DNA of 49,011 bases from Terriglobia bacterium (lineage in GTDB: Bacteria > Acidobacteriota > Terriglobia > Bryobacterales > Bryobacteraceae): positions 1-49,011 of the forward strand of contig JAJPHS010000177.1 in NCBI GenBank assembly GCA_021325175.1. The letters run 5' to 3'. Under the pieces are notes generated by a model. That model was not told the origin of the DNA. It made no database searches and worked only from the letters and a program-made list of their open reading frames with translations. Both the position numbers and the translations under genes were made by a program. Each line of letters begins with the position of its first letter. Within the stretch, counting starts at the first letter, position 1. Positions 1-7,968 of the stretch are shown here, one piece after another.

Positions 1-45
1 CTGAGCCCGCTGCTGTTCCTTCCCATCGCGGGAATCGTGCTTTGA
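1..45 (+). CDS. C-terminal tail of an unidentified protein (partial)
   Basis: An open frame enters from the left edge and ends at TGA (43-45). It encodes the last 14 residues, LSPLLFLPIAGIVL, which are strongly hydrophobic and could be the end of a membrane helix. The stop overlaps the TTG start of the next gene by three bases (TTGA), an arrangement typical of translational coupling. Too little is present to name the protein. Confidence 0.5.
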   Translation: MSPLLFLPIAGIVL

Positions 46-674
46 ATTGCGATCCGATCGCGCGCTGGTATCGCTGGCTGGAGTACGCCGGATTTGGGGG
101 CGCGCTGCAACGCCGCCGCCTGGCGTTTTTGAGCGATGTCGCCGATGCCCGGCGGGTGCTGCTGCTGGGTGAAGGCGACGGGCGCTTTCTGGTGGAGCTG
201 GTGCGGCAGAACCGGAGCGCGTCCATCGATTACGTGGATCTGAGCTGGCGAATGCTCGAGCTGGCGCGCCGCGCCGGGGATCGCGTGAACTATCGCCAGG
301 GCGACGCGCTCGTCATCCCTCTGCCGGAGAGCGAGTACGACCTGATCATCACTCATTTCTTTCTCGACTGCTTTGATGCCGCCGAATTAACCCGGCTGAT
401 CGAGCGCGTGGCGCGAGCCGCCCGCCCGGACGCGCGCTGGCTGGTATCGGAATTTCGCGAGCCGTCGGCATGGGCCCGCGCCGTGGTCAGGATGCTGTAC
501 TGGTTCTTTCGGATCACGACGGGTCTTAAAACGTCGCGGCTCGCCGATCATCGGCTGCTGCTCGAGCAGCGCGGATTCCGCCTGATCCGCGAAGAGCGCG
601 CGCGAGCCGGACTGCTCGCCTCAGAATTGTGGTCCCGCGCAAAGCCTGAGCTCCGCCTCGAACAGCCTTGCTGA
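42..674 (+). CDS. class I SAM-dependent methyltransferase
   Basis: A 210-residue cytoplasmic protein with the Rossmann-fold features of class I methyltransferases. Motif I, the SAM-binding glycine loop, is VLLLGEGDGRF at residues 39-49. An acidic strand end (IDYVDLS, about 62-68) follows, then a motif-IV-like YDLIITHFFLDCF near residue 100. No signal peptide is visible. The start is TTG, chosen because it overlaps the upstream stop (TTGA) and gives a full domain; a later start would cut into the fold. Methyl acceptor unknown. The upstream partner is cut off, so the pathway cannot be read from context. Confidence 0.75.
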   Translation: MNCDPIARWYRWLEYAGFGGALQRRRLAFLSDVADARRVLLLGEGDGRFLVELVRQNRSASIDYVDLSWRMLELARRAGDRVNYRQGDALVIPLPESEYDLIITHFFLDCFDAAELTRLIERVARAARPDARWLVSEFREPSAWARAVVRMLYWFFRITTGLKTSRLADHRLLLEQRGFRLIREERARAGLLASELWSRAKPELRLEQPC

Positions 675-712
675 AGCCCCTACGCGCAGGAACTCCGGCC
701 TCCGGCGCCACT

Positions 713-1390
713 TTACTGCTTCCTGGACTGATGCTTCAGCAGCACGCTGTTTCCATAGGGCCGCTGATAACTGACGAAGTACCGGTCGGTGAACACGTCG
801 AATGTTTCCGCGGGATAGAACGCGATCGCCGCCATCCAGGTGTCCACATCGGACTGCTTCAGCCACATCCAGTCGCGCGACTGATCCGGATTCTTGTCGA
901 TTACCACGATTCGCCCGTCCGGTTTAAGATATGTCGCCGTGGCGTTCAGATAAGCCTGGCGGTGCTCGATCATGTGCAGCACGCGGTGGAAGAACGCCAC
1001 ATCGACATTTTTCACCGGCAGCCTGGGATCGTCATTGGCGCCCAGCACGGTGCGCAAATTGGTCACGCCCTCTTTTTTCGCGCGATCGGCCACATAATCG
1101 AGCATCTTCTGATCGATGTCCACGGCATATAGAATCCCGTTGGGGGCGATCGCCTTGGCCATCGGAATCGAAAAGCTGCCCGAGCCGGAGCCGATGTCGG
1201 CAACAATGTCGCCCGGCTTTAGGCGCAGTTTCTCGATCACCTCGGGAATCTTCTCCTCGATCCCGCGCTCCAGCCGGTTCATCGCGTCGATGTACTTTTC
1301 CGCTGGTTGCTGGGCGAGCTGCGCGAAAGCCTGGCCCACGGCCAGCACGCAGCCGGCGACGGCGATTCCAAACCATCTGTGTCCTGACAT
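713..1390 (-). CDS. exported class I SAM-dependent methyltransferase-like protein
   Basis: A 225-residue protein with a cleavable-looking signal peptide (residues 1-23, ending GQAFA) followed by a complete methyltransferase core. Motif I is VADIGSGSGSFSIPMA around residues 63-78, an acidic VDID strand end follows near 90, and later segments resemble motifs IV and VI (VAFFHRVLHM; LKPDGRIVVID). The start has a good ribosome-binding site (AGGAG, about nine bases upstream). It lies 39 bp downstream of the Tat-exported HD-domain gene on the same strand, so the two are probably co-transcribed. An exported SAM enzyme is odd because SAM is cytoplasmic: the protein may be membrane-tethered, may have lost activity, or may act on another ligand. 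Such proteins are common in environmental genomes but their substrates are not known to me. Confidence 0.75.
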   Translation of the reverse strand: MSGHRWFGIAVAGCVLAVGQAFAQLAQQPAEKYIDAMNRLERGIEEKIPEVIEKLRLKPGDIVADIGSGSGSFSIPMAKAIAPNGILYAVDIDQKMLDYVADRAKKEGVTNLRTVLGANDDPRLPVKNVDVAFFHRVLHMIEHRQAYLNATATYLKPDGRIVVIDKNPDQSRDWMWLKQSDVDTWMAAIAFYPAETFDVFTDRYFVSYQRPYGNSVLLKHQSRKQ

Positions 1391-1429
1391 TATCTTTGTC
1401 TCCTAATTTCCGCGGCGATATGACCGGGG

Positions 1430-2233
1430 TTACAGCGGGGCGTCCGGATTGATGATGGTCCGCCACATGTGCGCCACCGGACTGTTATCGTTTCCCAAAC
1501 CTTCCTTAGGCTGTTTGAAATTGCGCCCGATAATATCGACGAACGGATCGAGCGTCACCTGAACGTTCGGATCGAACGCGTAAAGATCGTTCACCGTCAC
1601 CATTCTCGGCGCCATGTACCATTTGTGCTTGCGCACCATCTTGTATGTCGTCTCGACGTAGGCCGGCGGCTTGTAATCCTCGCCCCAGATGCGTTTGTAG
1701 AGATCCGGATATTCGTAGCCGACGGAGGGATCGGGATAGAAGCGCAGCGCGGCGTGGTAGCGGATCGCGAACGTGACTTTTTCCGAGACGTACGGCTCGA
1801 AAAGCTGCGCGCCCCACCAGCCGTGGTCGCTCTTCATCATGCTTTGCACCACGTCATGGAGCAGGCAGGCGAAGATAATCTCTTCCGGCATCCCCGTCTT
1901 CTGCGCGTGATTGGCGCTTTGCAGGCAGTGCCGGACCACGCCGCCGAAGCGGTGATTGTAGAAATCGATCAGCGTGGGTTTCTCCGGCATCGGATCGAGT
2001 TTTTTCACATTCCCGCGAGTGGCGATGAACAGACTACCCGCGCCGCGGCGATAAGAACGCGTTTCGATCTGCGCCTCGACTTCGGCCACGGTCGGAAACT
2101 TCGCCGTGTCCTCGGCGGCGAGCTCCTCGATCATGAAATCTTCAATCGCGTCGGCCTTCGCCTCCGGGCCCATCGTGGCCACGGCCGCCGCGCCGCCCAG
2201 ACCGGCGATAAACAATCTGCGATCGATCTCCAT
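1430..2233 (-). CDS. Tat-exported HD-domain protein
   Basis: A 267-residue protein with an N-terminal twin-arginine signal: R5-R6 in DRRLFIAG followed by an Ala/Gly-rich hydrophobic stretch to about residue 28. The mature part has an HD metal-binding pattern: H102, the HD doublet H126-D127 (LLHD), H137 and H160. This fits the HD-domain superfamily of metal-dependent phosphohydrolases and oxygenases, including myo-inositol-oxygenase-like members, and Tat export fits cofactor loading in the cytoplasm. The ribosome-binding site AAGGAGAC sits just upstream of ATG. It is the first gene of a probable operon with the exported methyltransferase downstream. Substrate unknown; hydrolase and di-iron oxygenase are both possible. 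Confidence 0.65.
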   Translation of the reverse strand: MEIDRRLFIAGLGGAAAVATMGPEAKADAIEDFMIEELAAEDTAKFPTVAEVEAQIETRSYRRGAGSLFIATRGNVKKLDPMPEKPTLIDFYNHRFGGVVRHCLQSANHAQKTGMPEEIIFACLLHDVVQSMMKSDHGWWGAQLFEPYVSEKVTFAIRYHAALRFYPDPSVGYEYPDLYKRIWGEDYKPPAYVETTYKMVRKHKWYMAPRMVTVNDLYAFDPNVQVTLDPFVDIIGRNFKQPKEGLGNDNSPVAHMWRTIINPDAPL

Positions 2234-2268
2234 GCTTCGTCTCCTTGAACCGACGGGGGTTCTGTCAA

Positions 2269-2296
2269 ACTATACACCGCCCGATCAGGGATGCAA
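2269..2296 (-). promoter_or_regulatory. candidate promoter for the HD-domain/methyltransferase operon
   Basis: Read on the minus strand, a -10 like TATAGT (2274-2269) lies 16 bp from a weak -35 like TTGCAT (2296-2291). It is 36 bp upstream of the HD-domain start, in the 105-bp gap after galU. The -10 matches consensus well (5/6) and the -35 poorly (3/6). Confidence 0.35.
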
Positions 2297-2338
2297 AGCC
2301 CTCCGAGCCAGCCCTCCATGCGAATCGCGAAAACCAGA

Positions 2339-3223
2339 CTAAATCGACAATGTCTTCAAATATTCGCGAAATTCCTGGCCCAAATCGTATCGTTTGAGCG
2401 CGAATTCCACGGTAGCTTTCAAGAAACCGAGCTTATCGCCGGCATCGTAGCGCTTGCCTTCGAACTTGTAGCCGTAAATCGGCCGGCTGCGCAGCACGTG
2501 TTTCAATCCGTCGGTCAATTGAATCTCGCCGCCGCTGCCGGGCTCGATCGCTTCGAGCGAGGAAAAAATCTCCGGCGTCAGAACGTAGCGGCCGATGATC
2601 GCCAGATTGGAGGGCGCCTCGCTGGCTTTCGGCTTCTCGACCATGTTGCGGATGCGGTACAGCCGGTCGCGTCCGCCGTTGTGCGCCACCGGCTCGGCGT
2701 CCACCACGCCGTAGGCGGAAATGCTTTCGTTCGGCACCTCCATCAGCGCGACCACGGAGGCGTTGTAAAACTCATAGACGTCCAGCAACTGACGGAGGCA
2801 GGGCACCTCGGCGTCGATCACGTCGTCGGACAGAATCACGGCGAAGGGCTCGTCGCCGACCAGTTCGCGCGCGCGAAGAACCGCATGGCCCAGCCCCAGC
2901 GCTTCCTTCTGCCGCACGTAGGAAACGTCGATCATGTCGGAGACGGCGCGCACCGTGGCCAGCAGATCTTTTTTATGGCGCGTTTCGAGCAGATGCTCGA
3001 GTTCGAAGCTGACGTCGAAATGGTCCTCGATCGCGGTTTTGCCGCGGCCGGTGACGATCAGGATGTTGCGCACTCCCGATTGCATCGCTTCCTCGACGCC
3101 ATACTGGATCAACGGCTTATCCACCAGCGGCAACATCTCTTTGGGTTGAGCTTTTGTGGCCGGAAGAAAACGCGTTCCCAGCCCCGCGGCGGGAAAAACC
3201 GCCTTTCGGACTTTAGCCATCAT
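2339..3223 (-). CDS. galU: UTP--glucose-1-phosphate uridylyltransferase
   Basis: A 294-residue nucleotidyltransferase that makes UDP-glucose from UTP and glucose-1-phosphate, supplying envelope polysaccharides and glycogen- or trehalose-type metabolism. The N-terminus carries the family signature AAGLGTRFLPATKAQPKEML (residues 12-31). The rest follows GalU closely: VTGRGKTAIEDHFD, LGLGHAVLRA, ILSDDVID, GRYVLTPEIF, GGEIQLTDGL and GYKFEGKRYDAGDKLGF. Length is normal for the family. The ribosome-binding site GAGGAA precedes two adjacent ATGs (3223 and 3220); either could be used. It is divergent from the uracil-DNA glycosylase gene, with about 60 bp between the starts. Polysaccharide genes are not adjacent. 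Confidence 0.95.
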   Translation of the reverse strand: MMAKVRKAVFPAAGLGTRFLPATKAQPKEMLPLVDKPLIQYGVEEAMQSGVRNILIVTGRGKTAIEDHFDVSFELEHLLETRHKKDLLATVRAVSDMIDVSYVRQKEALGLGHAVLRARELVGDEPFAVILSDDVIDAEVPCLRQLLDVYEFYNASVVALMEVPNESISAYGVVDAEPVAHNGGRDRLYRIRNMVEKPKASEAPSNLAIIGRYVLTPEIFSSLEAIEPGSGGEIQLTDGLKHVLRSRPIYGYKFEGKRYDAGDKLGFLKATVEFALKRYDLGQEFREYLKTLSI

Positions 3224-3283
3224 CGTTCCTCATATTTTAGCGAACATGCCTCCAAGACCGGTTTCGTTTTAGAATGAGAAGCT

Positions 3284-3970
3284 GTGACAAAGCTTGCGAT
3301 GCTCGCGCGTGAGGTGGTCGGCTGCGAGCGCTGCCCGCGGCTTCGCCAGTACTGCGAACGCGTTGCGCGCCAGAAGCGCCGGGCCTTTTGCGATCAGACT
3401 TACTGGGGCAAGCCCGTGCCTCCGTTTGGCGATCCGGCGGCGCGGCTGCTGGTGATCGGCCTTGCTCCGGCGGCTCATGGAGGCAATCGCACCGGCCGCA
3501 TGTTCACCGGCGACCGCTCCGGCGATTTCCTGTTCCGCGCCTTGTATGAAAATGGCTTCGCCTCGCAGCCGCACAGCGTTTCGCGCGGCGACGGCATGAA
3601 GCTGAGCGGCGTTTATATCACCGCCGCGGTTCGCTGCGCTCCGCCGGATAACAAGCCGCTGCCCGTGGAATTTCGAAACTGCCGGCCGTATCTTGAACGC
3701 GAGCTCGATTTATTGAAAAACATCCGGGTGGTGGTCGCCTTGGGGCGAATCGCGTTCGATACCTATCTTTCGATCCTGCGCGATCGCGGGACCATTCGCA
3801 GCCGCGCGGCGTTTCTCTTCGGCCACGGCGGGGAACATCGAGTTTCGCCGGACGGTCCGGTGCTGATCAGCTCTTATCATCCGAGCCAGCAGAACACGTC
3901 CACCGGAAAGCTCAGCGCGGAAATGCTGCGGGCCGTTTTCGCGCGCGCTCGCGCAATTTCTGAGCGATGA
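3284..3970 (+). CDS. uracil-DNA glycosylase, family 5 (UdgB type)
   Basis: A 228-residue base-excision repair enzyme that removes uracil, and in family 5 also other deaminated bases, from DNA. Diagnostic motifs are GLAPAAHGGNRTG (59-71), which has Ala where family 4 has an acidic residue in GE(A/P)PG, and HPSQQNTSTG (199-208). Four cysteines for the [4Fe-4S] cluster are present: C14, C17 (CERCPRL), C118 and C133. The start is GTG at 3284; the residues just after it lead directly into the cluster motif. It is convergent with the metallo-beta-lactamase gene, with five bases between the stops. No other DNA-repair gene is adjacent. Confidence 0.9.
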   Translation: MTKLAMLAREVVGCERCPRLRQYCERVARQKRRAFCDQTYWGKPVPPFGDPAARLLVIGLAPAAHGGNRTGRMFTGDRSGDFLFRALYENGFASQPHSVSRGDGMKLSGVYITAAVRCAPPDNKPLPVEFRNCRPYLERELDLLKNIRVVVALGRIAFDTYLSILRDRGTIRSRAAFLFGHGGEHRVSPDGPVLISSYHPSQQNTSTGKLSAEMLRAVFARARAISER

Positions 3971-3975
3971 ACAAG

Positions 3976-4782
3976 TCAGCGGATTGCGCTCTTTTGACGC
4001 TCCAATTCCGCGTAAAATTCCTTTTCTTTTAAATCGATGTGCGCCTGATAGCCGGCCGGATCAATAAATGGATTGGGTCCCTTGCCGAGCTTCGCATACT
4101 TCTCGTCCAGATGATAAAAAGCGCCATGCGCGCCGAGAAAAACATCGACGTGCAGCGCGCGAAGCGTTTTGAAGCTGCGGATGTAATCGTCGGCGATCTG
4201 CGGATAATCCTTGTTGTTCACCAGAACGTAGCCGGGGTTCCATCCGATGCTGCCGACGACGATCACGTCGTAGCTTTTGCCGTCCTCGGCGGTTTTGAGC
4301 GTCCAGCTTGTGCAGCCTCTGGTGTGTCCGGCGGTGAGATGCGCCACCAAAGTCGTGCTGCCGAGCTCGACTTTATCTCCATCGTGCAGAATGCGATCGA
4401 TCGGATGCTCCTTGCCGCCGGGCTTCATCAGGCGGAGCGCGGGTACATCACGATCCATGGCCATGACTTTCGCGCCCGTCCGCTCCTTCACCATCGCGTC
4501 GCCTTCCATATGATCGCCGTGCGCGTGGCTGCCGAGCACGATCTTGATGTCGGTGAATTTGAAGCCGAGTTTTTCGACCGACTGCCGGATCTGCGGGACC
4601 GTCGATTCGAAATCGCTGTTGATCAGGATGTGGCCTTGCGGAGTCGCGATGAGGAACGATCCGAGCTGCTCGGTTCCGACGAAATAGACGTTGCCGATGA
4701 CCTTATGCGGCGGGAACGGCTTGTTCCAGTCGGTTTGTCCGAAGGCGATACAGCCCAGGAGCGCGAATAAAATGAGTTTCAT
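3976..4782 (-). CDS. subclass B3-like metallo-beta-lactamase
   Basis: A 268-residue secreted MBL-fold hydrolase. The ATG at 4782 is chosen over an upstream in-frame ATG because GGGAGGA sits just before it and it begins a signal peptide (MKLILFALLGCIAFGQ). All zinc ligands of subclass B3 enzymes are present: H86, H88, D90 and H91 in SHAHGDH, H153 in TAGHTRGCTSW, and H219 in GAHGAFY. The Gly/Thr-Ser-Trp context after H153 and the C-terminal AHGAFYHLDEKY segment are typical of B3 beta-lactamases rather than of glyoxalase-II-like MBL proteins. It starts 28 bp downstream of the M14 peptidase and is probably co-transcribed with it. True beta-lactam hydrolysis is unproven; many environmental B3 relatives exist. 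Confidence 0.8.
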   Translation of the reverse strand: MKLILFALLGCIAFGQTDWNKPFPPHKVIGNVYFVGTEQLGSFLIATPQGHILINSDFESTVPQIRQSVEKLGFKFTDIKIVLGSHAHGDHMEGDAMVKERTGAKVMAMDRDVPALRLMKPGGKEHPIDRILHDGDKVELGSTTLVAHLTAGHTRGCTSWTLKTAEDGKSYDVIVVGSIGWNPGYVLVNNKDYPQIADDYIRSFKTLRALHVDVFLGAHGAFYHLDEKYAKLGKGPNPFIDPAGYQAHIDLKEKEFYAELERQKSAIR

Positions 4783-4810
4783 TTGAAATTCCTCCCGGGC
4801 TGAACGCCGA

Positions 4811-7633
4811 TTATTGCAGCGCCGCGTCTTTTGCGTTTCCGAAATAAAGCCCGTTGAACAGCAGCTTATAGGTCGCATGCGGCTGCGAACGGAACGTTAC
4901 CTCGGGGCCGAGCAGAACCATTTTGCCCTCGCCCACGCTCGCCTCCACGGCGGCTGTGCCGCCATCGAGATATTGCTGGCCCCAAGCCCAGCCGCTATCG
5001 AGCGTATTGGCGCCGCTGTACCAGGCCACCGCCGACGTTTTCTTTTGCTCGGCATCCGGCGCCATCTTGAACACCGGGCTGTTATCGAAGAACACGTCGA
5101 CGCTCGAGGGCATGCCGTAAGCGATCGGATTCGTATTATCGATCTGCGCGCGAATCAGCGATCCCGGTATGTAGAACTTGGTCGAGGGCAGCGGGCGCTC
5201 GTGGCCGTCGGGACCCATTTCGGTCAGGTAATTTTTGACCGGCAGGCCCAGCTCTTCCGCCATCCCGGTGGAACTGCCGATGGTGATGATCGATCCGCCG
5301 GATTCGACGAACTTTTTCAACTGCGGCAGAGTTTTTTCTTCCGTGATGCGGCCCGTCCAGCCCTGATATTCGGCCGGCAGATCGGCGGGCGGCGCCTGAT
5401 TGAAGAATCCGCCTCCGCGGCCGCCCGCGCCCGGACGCCGGTATGCGCCATCGCTGAACACCAGCACGTCGAATTTCGACTTGAGATCGCCGGCATCGAG
5501 CGTTTGCGGATACACCACCTGGAACGGCACTTCGTAATTTTCAAACAGCCAGCGAATCCAGCCGGAAGGCATCAGGCCGCCGTACTGATCGTAGAGGCCG
5601 ACGCGAATCGGATTGAGTTTCAGCGCCTCGCCTTTGGGCGCGCTGGCCACGGCTCGCACCGGCACGCCAAGCTGCCGCGCGGCCTGTTCGAGAATCGGGC
5701 GGGCGGCGGAGTTCTGCGGGATCCAGATCTCGCCCGGCCGATCCTTCGACTTCAGCCAGAACACATCGACTCCGGCCTTCAGCAAACGATTGGTCAGAAT
5801 AAAGGAGTTGTTCACCTGATGGCTCACCAGCCATCCCGCGCTGCCCGCGCCGGTAATCGAGCTCGGCGGCGGCGGCAGAAGACCGGTGATCTTGGTAAAG
5901 GGACCGTCAAAACCGTCGAGAATGCGATCGAACTTCACGCCCATCTGATAGGCCAGCGTCCAGCCGGCGATATCGTAGGGCGGCTTGGGAGGACCGCCGG
6001 GATAGAGAAAATCGTTGGGATGATCCTGCGGCTCGAACATATCGAGCACGTGGGCTCGAAACGCCTGCGCGGTTTTGACCACGTACGATCCGGCGGGATA
6101 GCTCTTGCCCGCCACGGTGAAAGACTGCGTGGCGCGCATCACGTCGATGCCGTTCTTCAACAGCGCATTGATGAATTCCGTCGCGGTCGGGAAGTCGGGC
6201 TGATCGGAAGGAATGATGTAGCCGCGCGCGTCGCGCATCTTGGGATCGTGCAGAACGGTGTTGTAGAGATCGGCGGGGACCTGGCGCGCGCCCAACCCGC
6301 CAGCGCTCAACCCCGCGGGCAGTTCAGCGGCCGCGCCCCGGCCTCCGCCGCCGCGTCCTCCACGGCCGCCGGCCGGCGCGAGCTTGGCCGCCGCTTCCTC
6401 CAGCGCCGCGACACGCTTCGGCGTGATGGTCCAGCTATCTTCGCTGCCTTTCTGAATGGCGTTGCGGCCCATCTGATACAAGTTGTAAAGCCAAACTTCG
6501 CGATAGCGCGAGGCTACATCGAGCACCGCGCGATTATTGTTCATCTCATATTCGATCGACTGGCGATAGTGCCATTTCTGCGTGCCAGTGGTGGGCGCAA
6601 CCGGCAGCGGCCAGTCGCCGGTGGGAAGCTGTTTTTCGGGGACCAGGGGAATATCAATCGGCGTCGGGCTGCCGATAATTTCCGTCAGCAAGCCGATGGA
6701 GTTGTGAAAATACGCGATGGTCCGCAGCCCGCCGTTCCACCAGGTGGAATAATTCGCGCCGCTGCGCATCTCCGATCCGCCGAGGCCATGCTCCACCAGC
6801 CGAGTGTGCATCGCGGTGCCCACCATTTCAATACCCAGGGGGATCAGCGGATCGAAATTATAGTTGAACGGATCGCGGAAGGGGGGCATGAAAATCACGC
6901 CACCGGCAGGTCCGGTCTGATGATGGTTGTAGAGAATTTCCGGAAACCATTCCGTCCAGAGTACCTTGTTGATGTTGGTCGTCTCCTTCATCGCCGACAT
7001 GAAGAAGTCGCGATTGTCGTCGTGGCCGATATACTTGGCCCACAAGCGCGGCAGGCCGTTCAGGCTGCGCTTCAGCGGATCGGATTCGCGCATGTACCAG
7101 TTGGCCACGATGTCCTGGCCGTCCGGATTCACCTGCACGTAAAGCTGGATCGTGTCGTCCAGCAGGCGCATGGTCTCAGGATCGGTGCGGCTCGCCATTT
7201 CATAGACCATCTCCATCAACTGCTGCGAGCCGACCGTTTCGCTGGCGTGCAAACCTCCGTCGATCCACACCACCGTTTTGCCTTCGCGGGCCAGGGCATG
7301 GGCCTGATCGTCGGTGAGCCCCTCGGCGTGAGCCAGGCGCGCGTTGATTTCCCGGTAATGCTCCAGCTTTTTCATATTTGCCGGCGAGGAAATAATCATC
7401 ATGTATTGGCGGCGGCCTTCTTCGGTCGGGCCGATGTCCACCAGCTTGCAGCGGTCGCACTCGGAAGCGATCTTTTTCCAGTACGATTCAAGCTGCGCGT
7501 AGCTGGCCATCATGTAGTCGTCGCCAATGTTGAAGCCGAGGGCTTCCTTGGGGGTGGTGATTTTCGGAGCGGGCTGGGCGGTCAGCAGCGCGGCTGGAAC
7601 AAACAACACGAGGAGCCGGAGCGAGAGGTTCAT
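4811..7633 (-). CDS. secreted M14-family zinc carboxypeptidase-like protein
   Basis: A 940-residue exported protein: signal peptide 1-19 (ending LLTAQ) and then an M14 peptidase domain. The zinc-binding HxxE is H129-A-S-E132 in DGGLHASET. The substrate region VNPDGQDI and a likely third ligand in ILYNHHQTG follow. Beyond about residue 400 is a long C-terminal half of unknown fold with a GATase-like segment (ALKLNPIRVGLYDQYGG... VLVFSDGAY), and two Gly/Arg-rich insertions, coded near 6330-6375 and 5405-5440. It probably trims peptides outside the cytoplasm. The B3 beta-lactamase follows 28 bp downstream. A paralogue lies at 24534-27431. Confidence 0.85.
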   Translation of the reverse strand: MNLSLRLLVLFVPAALLTAQPAPKITTPKEALGFNIGDDYMMASYAQLESYWKKIASECDRCKLVDIGPTEEGRRQYMMIISSPANMKKLEHYREINARLAHAEGLTDDQAHALAREGKTVVWIDGGLHASETVGSQQLMEMVYEMASRTDPETMRLLDDTIQLYVQVNPDGQDIVANWYMRESDPLKRSLNGLPRLWAKYIGHDDNRDFFMSAMKETTNINKVLWTEWFPEILYNHHQTGPAGGVIFMPPFRDPFNYNFDPLIPLGIEMVGTAMHTRLVEHGLGGSEMRSGANYSTWWNGGLRTIAYFHNSIGLLTEIIGSPTPIDIPLVPEKQLPTGDWPLPVAPTTGTQKWHYRQSIEYEMNNNRAVLDVASRYREVWLYNLYQMGRNAIQKGSEDSWTITPKRVAALEEAAAKLAPAGGRGGRGGGGRGAAAELPAGLSAGGLGARQVPADLYNTVLHDPKMRDARGYIIPSDQPDFPTATEFINALLKNGIDVMRATQSFTVAGKSYPAGSYVVKTAQAFRAHVLDMFEPQDHPNDFLYPGGPPKPPYDIAGWTLAYQMGVKFDRILDGFDGPFTKITGLLPPPPSSITGAGSAGWLVSHQVNNSFILTNRLLKAGVDVFWLKSKDRPGEIWIPQNSAARPILEQAARQLGVPVRAVASAPKGEALKLNPIRVGLYDQYGGLMPSGWIRWLFENYEVPFQVVYPQTLDAGDLKSKFDVLVFSDGAYRRPGAGGRGGGFFNQAPPADLPAEYQGWTGRITEEKTLPQLKKFVESGGSIITIGSSTGMAEELGLPVKNYLTEMGPDGHERPLPSTKFYIPGSLIRAQIDNTNPIAYGMPSSVDVFFDNSPVFKMAPDAEQKKTSAVAWYSGANTLDSGWAWGQQYLDGGTAAVEASVGEGKMVLLGPEVTFRSQPHATYKLLFNGLYFGNAKDAALQ

Positions 7634-7693
7634 AAAGCACGAGTTTACCGTAGAACGCGGCCGCCGCGCGAAAGCTCCGGCGCTGTTGCGGGA

Positions 7694-7828
7694 TCAGCTT
7701 TTTCGAGCGCCGCGCCGCGGGGCTTTCAGCCTCGACTGGCGGATCTTGCGGGCTTTGCGTTTCGGCTTGCTGATAATAAACGTGCCGCTGCCCTGGTATT
7801 CAGCTCGGTAGGTGTTGTCGTCAGCCAT
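7694..7828 (-). CDS. small basic hypothetical protein (44 aa)
   Basis: ATG at 7828 to TGA at 7694-7696 encodes 44 residues, beginning MADDNTYRAEYQGSGTFI, with a C-terminal half very rich in Lys and Arg (KPKRKARKIRQSRLK...). It lies in an otherwise empty 335-bp gap between the M14 peptidase and the permease. Upstream on the minus strand, TAGAAT ends eight bases before the ATG, so the mRNA could be leaderless; no clear ribosome-binding site is seen. The basic tail could bind nucleic acid. I recognise no family. The coding call is tentative. Confidence 0.4.
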   Translation of the reverse strand: MADDNTYRAEYQGSGTFIISKPKRKARKIRQSRLKAPRRGARKS

Positions 7829-7968
7829 GAATTCTGATTCTAGCTGAATTTGACGCGGCTTGAAACCGGAGTCACGGGCGCGGCGCCCGGCTTACCGCAA
7901 GGCCGCCAGCAGTTTGCCGGTTGCGCGGCGCGATCCGTTGCGCGGCGGCGGGCTACTTCTCGGTCGCG

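Noticed and set aside
4814..7837. A 1007-codon open frame on the plus strand opposite the M14 peptidase gene
   Set aside because: It mirrors the codon pattern of the real gene in GC-rich DNA, has no recognisable domain, and is Arg/His/Ala-rich as antisense frames usually are.
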